NCBI RefSeq assembly: GCF_900090195.1
Contig: NZ_LT607803.1
Span: forward strand, 1,116,001 to 1,180,000
Direction: 5' to 3'
DNA length: 64,000 nucleotides
DNA from: Variovorax sp. HW608
GTDB lineage: Bacteria > Pseudomonadota > Gammaproteobacteria > Burkholderiales > Burkholderiaceae_C
Below the pieces are notes generated by a model. That model saw only the letters and a program-made list of their open reading frames with translations. It was not told the origin of the DNA and did not search any database. How positions within the stretch are numbered: position 1 is the stretch's first letter; each line of letters begins with the position of its first letter. Positions 29,012 to 37,018 of the stretch are shown one piece after another. The translations under genes were made by a program, and so were the position numbers.

Positions 29012-29026
29012 TAGGCCGGCATCCCG

Positions 29027-29923
29027 TCAGGCGGGCAGCAGCGCCTTCCGGGCGGCGGCCACGAGCCGGCGGGTCAGCCCGTCGAGCAGGCCCGACGCCG
29101 CGCGCGCCTGCTGCCAGTGCAGGGGCACGTCCAGCGGCGTGCCCTGCACCAGCTCGACGAGCGCGCCGTCCCGAAGCTGGGGCGCGATCAGCGCCTGCGG
29201 ATGCAGGCCCCAGCCCATGCCGGCCAGCGACGCGGCGATGAAGGCGTGGGAAGACGGCAGCGTGTGCCGCGGCAGCTCGACATGCCGATGGCAAAGTCGC
29301 CGCGCCCAGCGGGCCTGCAGCTCGTCCTTGCGGTTGAACACCAGGCTCGGCGCGAGCGCCAGGCTGCGGGCCCCGACACCCCGCGCGAAATGGCGATCCA
29401 CGAAGGCCGGGCTGGCAGCCGCCACATAGCGCATGACGCCGAGCGGCCGGCTGCTGCAGCCCGCGGCCGGTCGGGCGGTGCCGGTCACGGCGGCGAGCAC
29501 CGCGCCGCTGCGCAGCCACTCGGCGGTGTGGTCCTGGTCGTCCACCGCGATCTCCATCAGCACCGGCGCCTCGGCCGCGAACGCCGCCACCGCCGGTGCG
29601 AACCAGGTCGCGAGGCTGTCGGCATTCACCGCGACGGGCAGCGGCACCCGCGCGATGCCCTCGGGCGCGAGCGCCGGCAGCGCGCCCTCCAGTTCCTGTT
29701 CGAGCAGCCGGACCCGGTCCACGTGCCGGCACAGGCGCCGCCCGGCCTCGGTTGCCGTGCAAGGCTGCCCGCGCACGACCAGCGCGCAGCCGACACGCTC
29801 CTCGAGCAGGCGGATGCGTTGCGAGATCGCCGATGGCGTGACGTGCAGCGTGCGTGCCGCACGCTCGAAGCTGCCTTCGCGGATCACGGCAGCCAGGGCG
29901 GAGAGCGCCGAATAGTCGAGCAT
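29027..29923 (-). CDS. argP: ArgP/LysG-type LysR regulator
   Basis: This 298-residue LysR protein has a helix-turn-helix (IREGSFERAARTLHVTPSAI, then SQRIRLLEERVG) and overall sequence of the ArgP/LysG subgroup, which senses lysine and arginine and switches on a basic amino acid exporter. The divergent neighbour is exactly such an exporter, 74 bases away. The intergenic stretch holds A/T-rich repeats (TTAGTTTCCCTAA, then GATTAGCAAAG) that could bind it. The end of the gene is 15 bases from that of the convergent LysR gene. Confidence 0.85.
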   Translation of the reverse strand: MLDYSALSALAAVIREGSFERAARTLHVTPSAISQRIRLLEERVGCALVVRGQPCTATEAGRRLCRHVDRVRLLEQELEGALPALAPEGIARVPLPVAVNADSLATWFAPAVAAFAAEAPVLMEIAVDDQDHTAEWLRSGAVLAAVTGTARPAAGCSSRPLGVMRYVAAASPAFVDRHFARGVGARSLALAPSLVFNRKDELQARWARRLCHRHVELPRHTLPSSHAFIAASLAGMGWGLHPQALIAPQLRDGALVELVQGTPLDVPLHWQQARAASGLLDGLTRRLVAAARKALLPA

Positions 29924-29997
29924 TCGAATTAGTTTCCCTAAAGCCAGATTAGCAAAGATAGTTTGTCTTCACCGTATCGCGCAGGCAAGCTCGGCGC

Positions 29998-30648
29998 ATG
30001 TCGACCCTGCTGGCCCATGCTTCCCTCGCCGTCCCCGCCTTCATTCAGGGGCTCGCCCTCTCGCTCGGGCTCATCGTCGCGATCGGCGCGCAGAACGCCT
30101 TCGTGCTGCGCCAGGGCCTTCGCCGCGAGCACGTGGGCAGCGTCGTGTCGTTCTGCGCGCTGGCGGATGGCGTGCTGATCGCGGCGGGTGTGCTCGGCAT
30201 GGCCCGGGCGCTCGGCGACCGCCCCGGCCTGGCGCGCGCGCTCGCGCTGGCCGGCGCGCTCTTTCTCGCGGCCTACGGCGTGCAGGCGCTGCGGCGCGCG
30301 CGCCGCTCGCACAGCCTGCGGGCCGCCGAGGGGCCGACGGGCCTCGGACGCGGCGCCGTCCTCGCCCAAGCGGCCGCCTTCACGCTGCTCAACCCGCATG
30401 TGTACCTCGACACCGTGCTGCTGGTGGGCAGCATCGGCGCCCAGCAGCCGGTGGCGCTGCGCGCCTGGTTCGTGGCCGGCGCCAGCATGGCGAGCCTGTG
30501 CTGGTTCGGACTGCTCGGCTGGGGCGCCCGCTGGCTGGCGCCCTGGTTCGCGCGGCCGAGGGCCTGGCAGATGCTCGACGGGCTCGTGGGCCTGACCATG
30601 ACCGTGCTCGCCGCGCTGCTGGCGCGTCGCGCCTTCACCGGCGTTTGA
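29998..30648 (+). CDS. argO: LysE/ArgO-family amino acid exporter
   Basis: This 216-residue inner membrane protein has about six hydrophobic segments. The family signature IVAIGAQNAFVLRQGL is seen at about 26-41, and LNPHVYLDTVLL at about 131-142. Such proteins export lysine and arginine when they build up inside the cell. The gene is divergent from the ArgP-type regulator, as in E. coli argO and Corynebacterium lysE, so amino acid-induced export is the expected role. Confidence 0.88.
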   Translation: MSTLLAHASLAVPAFIQGLALSLGLIVAIGAQNAFVLRQGLRREHVGSVVSFCALADGVLIAAGVLGMARALGDRPGLARALALAGALFLAAYGVQALRRARRSHSLRAAEGPTGLGRGAVLAQAAAFTLLNPHVYLDTVLLVGSIGAQQPVALRAWFVAGASMASLCWFGLLGWGARWLAPWFARPRAWQMLDGLVGLTMTVLAALLARRAFTGV

Positions 30649-30677
30649 CGGGGAACGCGCCCTGCCCTAAGCGGCCT

Positions 30678-31712
30678 TCACCCGGCGCGCCCGAACCACA
30701 TGAACGACAGCATGCCCGCCGCGATCGCCAGCACGGCCGAGATCAGCGTCACCACGCCGGACAGCTCGGTCTCGCGCGTCAGCACCTGCACGCGCGTGCC
30801 GAGGTTCTGGTAGACGGTGCGCAGCGTCTCCGCGGTGCCCGCGTGCTGGTATTCGCCGCCGGTCATGCGCGCCACTTCGCGCAACGTGGTCTCGTCGAGC
30901 TGCATGTAGATCGCCAGGCCGTCGGGCGTGGCGACGTCGCCGTCGGCCGTCCCCAGCCCCACCACGTAGATCCGCACGCCGCGATCGGCGGCCATCTTCG
31001 CGGCTTCCAGCGTATCGACGCCGGTGGTGCGGCGGCCGTCGCTCAGCAGGATGATCGCGGCGGAGCCGTACGAGCCCGGGGGCACCGGTGTGAATTCCTT
31101 GACCGCCTTCTTCTCCTTCTTGTCCAGGCTGCGTCCGTAGCGCGTGCTCGGCGTGTCGAGGTCGTCGAGCTCGATGCCCTGCTCCGGGAACAACTCGGCC
31201 AGGCACAGCACGATCGCGTTTCCGATCGCGGTGCCCATCTGCATCTGGAAACCGTCGATGCTCGCGATGAGCACCTCGCGGTCGAGCGTCATGCGCTGCG
31301 CGACCTGGCTGCTGCCGGCGAAGGTCACGAGGCCGACTTCGATGTTCTTCGGCAACTCGCGCAGGAACGACTTCGCGGCCTCCTGCGCCGCCGCGAGGCG
31401 GGTGGGCTTGACGTCGCTGACGCGCATGCTGAGCGACACATCGATGGCCAGGATGATCGATGACCGCATCCACGGCAGCGGCACGCGCGCAACCGGACGC
31501 GCCGCCGCGAAGACCAAGCCCGCAAGCGCCAGCAGGAACAGCGCCGGTGGCAGATGCCGCCGCCACGCCTGCCCCGCCGCGCCACGGACGACGCTCAGGC
31601 TGCTGTATTGCAGCGCCGCCCTGCTGCGGCGCCCCAGCAACCAGACGTAGGCCGCCGGCAGCAGCGCAAGCACCACAAGCACCCAGAGGACGTCAGGCCA
31701 GAGGAAGAACAT
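30678..31712 (-). CDS. VWA-domain membrane protein (BatA-like)
   Basis: In this 344-residue protein two hydrophobic helices near the N-terminus (about 5-22 and 55-72) are followed by a von Willebrand A domain from about 85. The metal site begins AIDVSLSMR (Asp-x-Ser-x-Ser), with VGLVTFAGSS and ILLSDGRRTTG later. One more helix ends the protein. This is the build of BatA in aerotolerance loci and of chaperone-like VWA proteins, but no MoxR ATPase gene lies beside it. The ATG at 31712 is chosen over a GTG eight codons upstream. Confidence 0.82.
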   Translation of the reverse strand: MFFLWPDVLWVLVVLALLPAAYVWLLGRRSRAALQYSSLSVVRGAAGQAWRRHLPPALFLLALAGLVFAAARPVARVPLPWMRSSIILAIDVSLSMRVSDVKPTRLAAAQEAAKSFLRELPKNIEVGLVTFAGSSQVAQRMTLDREVLIASIDGFQMQMGTAIGNAIVLCLAELFPEQGIELDDLDTPSTRYGRSLDKKEKKAVKEFTPVPPGSYGSAAIILLSDGRRTTGVDTLEAAKMAADRGVRIYVVGLGTADGDVATPDGLAIYMQLDETTLREVARMTGGEYQHAGTAETLRTVYQNLGTRVQVLTRETELSGVVTLISAVLAIAAGMLSFMWFGRAG

Positions 31713-31883
31713 CGGCGTCGTCGTGCGGTTTCGCACTGAGCCGCAGACGACGACAGGGATGTCGACCCTTCCGGCAGTGCCGCGATATCGTGCCCCTGAA
31801 GCCCGCGATTCGCAACCGCCGGACGAGGGGCAAATCAGGGAGCCGAGTGCGATAGCACGGACTTACTGACGTGCGGTCGGAGG

Positions 31884-32852
31884 CTACTTCTTGAGATCGA
31901 CGCTCTCCAGCAGCGTCTTGAAGTACGCTGCCTGGCTGTTCATGAAGGCCTGGAACTGGTCGCCCTCCATGTAGGCCGGCTGCAGGTTGGCCTTCACCAG
32001 GCCATCGCTGAAGGCCGGGTCCTGCGCGGTCTTGCGCGTGGCGTCGCGCAGGTACTTCACGATCTCCGGCGGCGTGTTGAGCGGCACACCCAGGCCGCGC
32101 CAGGTGCCGAGCACGAGGTCGACACCCTTTTCCCTGAACGTGACGACCTTGTCGTAGGGCGGCGGCAGGCGCTTGTCGGCCATGGCGACCAGCACACGCA
32201 CCTTGCCGCCGGCAACGTGGGGGCCGATCTCGGCCGGGCTGACCGTGATCGCATCCACATGGCCGCCGACAAGCGCCAGCACGCTCGGTGCCGCGCCCTG
32301 GAACGGGACGTGATTGAACTTGACGCCCGTCTTCTGCTCGACCGCCGCAGCGGCCAGGTGCCAGATCGTGCCGCTACCGGCATTGCCCATCGACACGCCG
32401 CCCTCCTGCTTGCGCGCCGCGGCCAGCAGGTCGTCGATGCTCTGGTAGGGCGAGTCGGCGCGTACCGCGATCAGGCCCGGGTCGCCGTTGAGCCGCGCGA
32501 TCGGGATGAAGTCGGCCGTCGTCACCTTGGTCATGTTCAGGTGGGGAATGATCGCAAGCTCGGAGATCAGCACCCCGATCTTGTAGCCGTCGGGCGTCGC
32601 ACGCTGCGCCTCCGTCATGCCGATGCCGCCGCCGGCACCTGCCTTGTTGGTCACGATGAAGGGCTGCGGAACGTATTTCTTGGCGCTCTCGGCGAACACG
32701 CGCGCCATCATGTCGGTTCCGCCGCCAGCGGAGGACGGCACGATGATTTCGATCGGGCGCGTCGGATAGTCGGCCGCATGGGATGCGACGGGCGTCAGGA
32801 GTTGCGCCGCCATCGATGCAGCGGCCATGCAAAGCGTCCGAAGGTTCTTCAT
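31884..32852 (-). CDS. Bug/TctC-family periplasmic binding protein (cluster A)
   Basis: This 322-residue protein has a signal peptide (cut near Ser-His-Ala-Ala) and the Bug fold: YPTRPIEIIVP at the mature N-terminus, SAGGGTDMMAR, ITVSPAEIGPHV and TWRGLGVP. Bug proteins bind carboxylates for tripartite TctABC transporters, but most in this order of bacteria are orphans, as here. It is the last gene of the sugar-acid operon that starts at 40106. The start has AGGAG upstream. Its sequence closely follows that of the Bug protein at 57070, including FQGAAPSVLAL and IARLN. Confidence 0.88.
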   Translation of the reverse strand: MKNLRTLCMAAASMAAQLLTPVASHAADYPTRPIEIIVPSSAGGGTDMMARVFAESAKKYVPQPFIVTNKAGAGGGIGMTEAQRATPDGYKIGVLISELAIIPHLNMTKVTTADFIPIARLNGDPGLIAVRADSPYQSIDDLLAAARKQEGGVSMGNAGSGTIWHLAAAAVEQKTGVKFNHVPFQGAAPSVLALVGGHVDAITVSPAEIGPHVAGGKVRVLVAMADKRLPPPYDKVVTFREKGVDLVLGTWRGLGVPLNTPPEIVKYLRDATRKTAQDPAFSDGLVKANLQPAYMEGDQFQAFMNSQAAYFKTLLESVDLKK

Positions 32853-32875
32853 GTCATGTCTCCTGAGTGGGGATG

Positions 32876-33643
32876 TCAGAGCACCGAGGCCATGCCGCCA
32901 TCGACATAGATGATCTGGCCGCTCACGTAGTTGGATGCATCGGATGCGAGGAAGATGGCCGTGCCGACGAGTTCGTCGGGCTTGCCCCAGCGCCCGGCCG
33001 GCGTGCGGCCCTTGACCCACGCATCGAAAGCGGGGTTGTCGATCAACGCCTGGTTCATGTCGGTCAGCATGTAGCCGGGGCCGATGGCGTTGGCCTGGAT
33101 GTTGTGCACGGCCCATTCGGCCGTCATCGCGCGCGTCAGCATGCGGATGCCGCCCTTGGCCACGGTATAGGGCGCAACCGTCGCGCGCGCCAGTTCGCTC
33201 GTGAGCGATCCGATGTTGATGACCTTGCCGCGCTTGCGCGGGATCATGCGCTTGGCGGCTTCGCGGCCGACCACGAAGGCGCTCGTCAGGTTGGTCTCGA
33301 TCACGCGGCGCCAGTCCTCGGTGGCGAGTTCGATCATCGGCTTGCGGAACTGGATCCCCGCGTTGTTGACCAGGATGTCGACCTCGATGCCCTCAGCATC
33401 GAAGCTTTCGAAGGCAGACACGACTGCCGCCTCGTCGCAGACGTCGAAGGCAAAGGCGTCGGCCTGATAGCCGCGCTCGCGCAGCTTGGTGGCCGCGGCC
33501 TGCAGGCGCGTTTCATCGACGCCGTTGAGCAGCAGCCGCGCGCCGGCGGCGGCCAAGCCCTCTGCGATGGAAAAGCCGAGCCCGCGCGAGGAGCCGGTGA
33601 CCAGCGCGGTCTTGCCCGCGAGGCTGAAGAGCGATGTGGACAT
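32876..33643 (-). CDS. SDR-family dehydrogenase, gluconate 5-dehydrogenase-like
   Basis: This 255-residue classical short-chain dehydrogenase has an NAD(P) loop TGSSRGLGFSIA at about 16-27, VNNAG near 93, a catalytic Ser in NIGSLTS, and the catalytic YTVAKGG (Tyr and Lys). The C-terminus ends YVDGG. The closest known types are gluconate 5-dehydrogenases (IdnO/Gno), which reduce 5-ketogluconate. With the neighbouring L-idonate 5-dehydrogenase-like gene it could carry out the idonate to gluconate conversion. A broken tail of a similar gene lies at 55429-55560. Confidence 0.82.
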   Translation of the reverse strand: MSTSLFSLAGKTALVTGSSRGLGFSIAEGLAAAGARLLLNGVDETRLQAAATKLRERGYQADAFAFDVCDEAAVVSAFESFDAEGIEVDILVNNAGIQFRKPMIELATEDWRRVIETNLTSAFVVGREAAKRMIPRKRGKVINIGSLTSELARATVAPYTVAKGGIRMLTRAMTAEWAVHNIQANAIGPGYMLTDMNQALIDNPAFDAWVKGRTPAGRWGKPDELVGTAIFLASDASNYVSGQIIYVDGGMASVL

Positions 33644-33656
33644 GTCGTCGTTCCGT

Positions 33657-34904
33657 TCAGGGGGTTTGCAGCGATCCGTCCGCGAGGCGCGTCTGCGTCC
33701 AGGTGGTCACGGTCTTCTCGCAGGGGTACTTGCGCGCCTCGGCTTCGTCGATGTCGACGCCGAGGCCGGGCCTGTCGTTGGCATAGACGTAGCCTGCGCG
33801 GAACTCGGGCAGCCCCGGGAACACGTCGAGCAGCGCGCCGTGCGGCCCCTTGAGTTCCTGGATCACGAAATTCGGCGGCTCGATGCCGGACCATTCCTGC
33901 ACGCCGAAATTGCGTGCGGCGAGGTCGACGTGGATGTTGGCCGCATGGCCCAGCGGCGACATGTCGCCTGGCCCGTGCCACGCGGTGCGCACCCCGTACT
34001 GCTCCGCGAACAGTTGCAGCTTGCGCCCCGGCGTGACGCCGCCGATCTGGCTCAGGTGGACACGGATGAAGTCGATGAGCTGCTCGGCAATGAGCGTCTT
34101 CCACTCGTAGGGGTTGGTGAAGAGCTCGCCCTGCGCCAGCGGGATGCGCGTTTTCTCGCGCAGCTGGCGCAGCCACTTGCCCTCCTCCAGCGGAATCGCG
34201 TCCTCGAGAAAGAACAGATCGAACTTCTCCATCTCGCAGGCAAAGCGGATCGCATCGACCGGACTCAGCCGCTCGTGCACGTCGTGGCACAGCTGGATGC
34301 CGAAGCCCACCTTGGCGCGGATGCCTTCGAAGAGCTCGAGCGTGTTGCGCATGTAGGCGCGGCTGTCGAGGTAGATGCCGTCGGGCGCGCCCCGCGGTGC
34401 CGTCTTCGGCGCCGGGCCGAAGCCACCGCCGCCGTAGCCGCCGTTCTGGCAGCGGATGTGCGTGATGCCCTGGGCCTGGTACTTCTGGATGTTGTCGCAG
34501 AGCTCCGCCAGGTCGCGTCCGTCGGCATGGCGGTACACCGGCACGCCTTCGCGCACCTTGCCGCCAAAGAGCTGGTAGAGCGGCATGCCGGCCATCTTGC
34601 CCTTGATGTCCCACAGCGCCATGTCGACGCCGGAGATCGCGCTGTTCTCGATCGGGCCGTGGCGCCAGTAGGCGTTCTGGTGCATCAGCTGCCACAGCTC
34701 CTCGATGACGCCGACATCGCGGCCGACCAGGAGGGGCTTGAGGTATTCCTCGACGAGGCATTGCACGACCAGATGGCGGTAGGAAAAGGTGGCGCAGCCG
34801 AGGCCATGCAGGCCCGGCTGGTTGGTCTCCACCTTGACGACCACGAGGTTGATGCCCTCGGGTGCGGTAAGGATGACCTTGACGTCGGTGATGAGGGTGG
34901 CCAT
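33657..34904 (-). CDS. Enolase-superfamily sugar acid dehydratase (ManD-like)
   Basis: This 415-residue protein of the mandelate racemase/muconate lactonising enzyme fold has the phrases WRHGPIENSAISGVDMALWD and IKGKMAGMPLYQLFGG in the capping region. Metal ligands lie around HDVHERL, FLEDAIP and AQGELF, with RVHLSQIGGVTP and the His of TAWHGPGDMSP as acid/base part. The overall pattern is that of the D-mannonate/D-gluconate dehydratase group, which makes 2-keto-3-deoxygluconate. The exact substrate cannot be read from sequence. It is the fifth of seven genes in the operon. Confidence 0.8.
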   Translation of the reverse strand: MATLITDVKVILTAPEGINLVVVKVETNQPGLHGLGCATFSYRHLVVQCLVEEYLKPLLVGRDVGVIEELWQLMHQNAYWRHGPIENSAISGVDMALWDIKGKMAGMPLYQLFGGKVREGVPVYRHADGRDLAELCDNIQKYQAQGITHIRCQNGGYGGGGFGPAPKTAPRGAPDGIYLDSRAYMRNTLELFEGIRAKVGFGIQLCHDVHERLSPVDAIRFACEMEKFDLFFLEDAIPLEEGKWLRQLREKTRIPLAQGELFTNPYEWKTLIAEQLIDFIRVHLSQIGGVTPGRKLQLFAEQYGVRTAWHGPGDMSPLGHAANIHVDLAARNFGVQEWSGIEPPNFVIQELKGPHGALLDVFPGLPEFRAGYVYANDRPGLGVDIDEAEARKYPCEKTVTTWTQTRLADGSLQTP

Positions 34905-34916
34905 GTCGTCGCGCTT

Positions 34917-35954
34917 TCAGTCGAAGTTCAGCAGGACCTTCATGGCCTGCGAGCGATCCGCCGCCAGCGCGAAGGCGCGGGCCGAGTCGCGGTAGGAAAG
35001 CGTGGCCGAGATCAATGGCTTGACGTCCACCAGCCCCTTGTTGAGCAGTTCGACCGCGACCGCGAATTCCTGGTGGAAGCGGAACACGCCGCGCAGATCG
35101 AACTCCTTGGCGACGATGGTGTTGATCGGCAGCGTCATCTCGCCGCCGCCGAGGCCCAGCTGCACGATGATGCCGCGCGGGCGCAGCACATCGAAGGCGC
35201 TGCGCAAGGCAGCCGCATTGCCGCTGGCTTCGAACAGCACGTCGAACTGGCCCTTGTCGACGGCGAAGCGCGCGAGGCCCTTGGGGTCCTCCGCCACGTT
35301 GACGACCTCGTCCGCGCCCACCTTGAGCGCCTTGCCCAGGGGATGCGCGCCGATGTCGGTGGCAACGATGTGCGCGGCGCCCGCGCGGCGCGCCGCGATG
35401 ACGGCCAGCGCGCCGATCGGCCCGCAGCCGGTCACCAGCACCTTCTTGCCCAGCAGGTCCCCTGCCCTTCGCACGCCATGCAGCGCCACCGAGAAGGGCT
35501 CGGCCATCGCACCCTCGGCGTCGCTGAGCGAATCCGCGAGGCGATGCGCCTGGTATTCCTCGATCACGATCTCCTGGCGGAACGCGCCCTGCACATGCGG
35601 GTTGCGCATCGCGCTGCCGTAGTAGCGCATCTCCAGGCAGTGGTTCTGCAGGCCTTCCTGGCAGAAGCGGCACAGGCCGCAGGGGCGGCTCGGGCTGATG
35701 GCCACGCGGTCACCGGCCTTGTACGCCGTGACGCCGGGCCCGACCTCGTCGATCACGCCGGCCACCTCGTGGCCCAGCACCATCGGCTCGTTGATCCGGA
35801 CGGTGCCGAAGCCGCCGTGCTGGTAGTAGTGCAGGTCCGAGCCGCAGATGCCGCCGCAGCGCACGCGCACGCGCAACTGCCCGGCGCCGACTTCGGCCGT
35901 GGGATAGGTCTCGACGCGCAGGTCGCCGGGAGCGTGGATGACGAGGGCTTCCAT
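34917..35954 (-). CDS. L-idonate 5-dehydrogenase-like zinc MDR (cluster A)
   Basis: This 345-residue medium-chain dehydrogenase has catalytic zinc residues in GGICGSDLHY and GHEVAG, structural zinc Cys in CGLCRFCQEGLQNHC, and the NAD loop GCGPIGALAV at about 175-184. YYGSAMRNPHVQGAF is typical of L-idonate 5-dehydrogenases, which oxidise L-idonate to 5-ketogluconate. The start at 35954 has AAGGAC upstream; a GTG at 35978 that overlaps the previous stop as GTGA is the alternative. A paralogue is found at 55938. Confidence 0.85.
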   Translation of the reverse strand: MEALVIHAPGDLRVETYPTAEVGAGQLRVRVRCGGICGSDLHYYQHGGFGTVRINEPMVLGHEVAGVIDEVGPGVTAYKAGDRVAISPSRPCGLCRFCQEGLQNHCLEMRYYGSAMRNPHVQGAFRQEIVIEEYQAHRLADSLSDAEGAMAEPFSVALHGVRRAGDLLGKKVLVTGCGPIGALAVIAARRAGAAHIVATDIGAHPLGKALKVGADEVVNVAEDPKGLARFAVDKGQFDVLFEASGNAAALRSAFDVLRPRGIIVQLGLGGGEMTLPINTIVAKEFDLRGVFRFHQEFAVAVELLNKGLVDVKPLISATLSYRDSARAFALAADRSQAMKVLLNFD

Positions 35955-35974
35955 GTCCTTGTTCTTCCTGTTCT

Positions 35975-36958
35975 TCACTTGATGGCCAGGACGCGCTTGA
36001 CCAGCTCCTTGCCCTTGTCGCTGCTCACCAGGTCGATCTGGTCGTACTTGATCGCGTTCTTGAACGAAGCGATGTCGGGCTGCACCACGGTCAGCTTGGT
36101 CTTGAGCTTCTCGCGTGCCTCCTTGTCGCGTGCGATGGTGAGCTGCAGGTCGTATTTCTCTGCTTCGGCCGCGGCGGCCACCAGCGCGTTCTGGTACTCG
36201 GGCGGCAGCTTCCTGAAGGCCTGGTCGGACATCGACAGCGTGGTCGGACCCTCGAGGTGGTTGGTCACGTTCATGTACTTGGTGACCTCTTGCAGCGAGG
36301 CGGTCTGGATCGCCTCGGGCGTGTTCTCCACGCCCTTGGCCACGCCGGTCTGCAAGGCCGCGTAGACCTCACCCCATGCGAGCGGCGTCGGCACCGCGCC
36401 GAACTGCTTGAACGCGGCGACGTAGATCGGCGACTCCGGCACCCGCATCTTCAAGCCCTTGAGGTCGGCGGCCGTCTTGACCTCCTTGTCCACGGTGAAC
36501 ATCTGGCGGAAGGCGAGCGGCAGGAAGGTCAGCACGCGGATGTTGGTCTTCTCGCGGATCATGGTGGCCACGTCCTTGGCGACGTCGCTGTTGAGCACGC
36601 GATCGACATGCTCGTAGTCGGTGTAGAGGTAGGGCAGCACCAGCACGGCCGACTCGGGCACGAAGGACGGGTATTGCTCGACGGCCACGATGCCGATGTC
36701 GAGCAGGCCCGACTTCAGGCCGGCCGCGTTGTCCTTCTCGGCGCCGAGCGCGCCGGAGGGAAACACCTTCACCGTCACGTTGCCGCCCGTCTTCTCCTTC
36801 ACCAGTTCGGCGAACTTGAGCGCGACCAGTTGGAGCGTGTGGTCCGGCGCCATCTGGTGGCTGAGCTTGAAGGTGAATTTCTGGTCGGCGGCGACGGCGC
36901 TGCCGGAAAAGAGCGCGGCAACGGCCACCGAGACGAGTGCGGAGGTCAGCTTTTTCAT
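35975..36958 (-). CDS. TRAP transporter substrate-binding protein (DctP family)
   Basis: This 327-residue protein has a signal peptide cut near AVAADQ, then the DctP fold. The phrase LKGLKMRVPESPIYV near 165 includes the conserved Arg that pairs with the carboxylate of the ligand. GAVPTPLAWGEVYAALQTGV with VEN next to it is the family signature. It delivers an acid sugar to the fused TRAP permease, whose gene lies just upstream in the same operon. The ligand is probably a hexonate (galactonate, gluconate, idonate), inferred from the neighbours. Confidence 0.9.
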   Translation of the reverse strand: MKKLTSALVSVAVAALFSGSAVAADQKFTFKLSHQMAPDHTLQLVALKFAELVKEKTGGNVTVKVFPSGALGAEKDNAAGLKSGLLDIGIVAVEQYPSFVPESAVLVLPYLYTDYEHVDRVLNSDVAKDVATMIREKTNIRVLTFLPLAFRQMFTVDKEVKTAADLKGLKMRVPESPIYVAAFKQFGAVPTPLAWGEVYAALQTGVAKGVENTPEAIQTASLQEVTKYMNVTNHLEGPTTLSMSDQAFRKLPPEYQNALVAAAAEAEKYDLQLTIARDKEAREKLKTKLTVVQPDIASFKNAIKYDQIDLVSSDKGKELVKRVLAIK

Positions 36959-37018
36959 GGGAGATCCTTGTGGATGGGAGAGTTCTGACGGGTGGGGTGA
37001 GGTATGGAATGGCCGTTC

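Noticed and set aside
33486..36365. 959-codon plus-strand frame opposite the sugar acid genes
   Set aside because: It crosses three well-defined genes of the other strand and has no family features; a shadow caused by codon bias.
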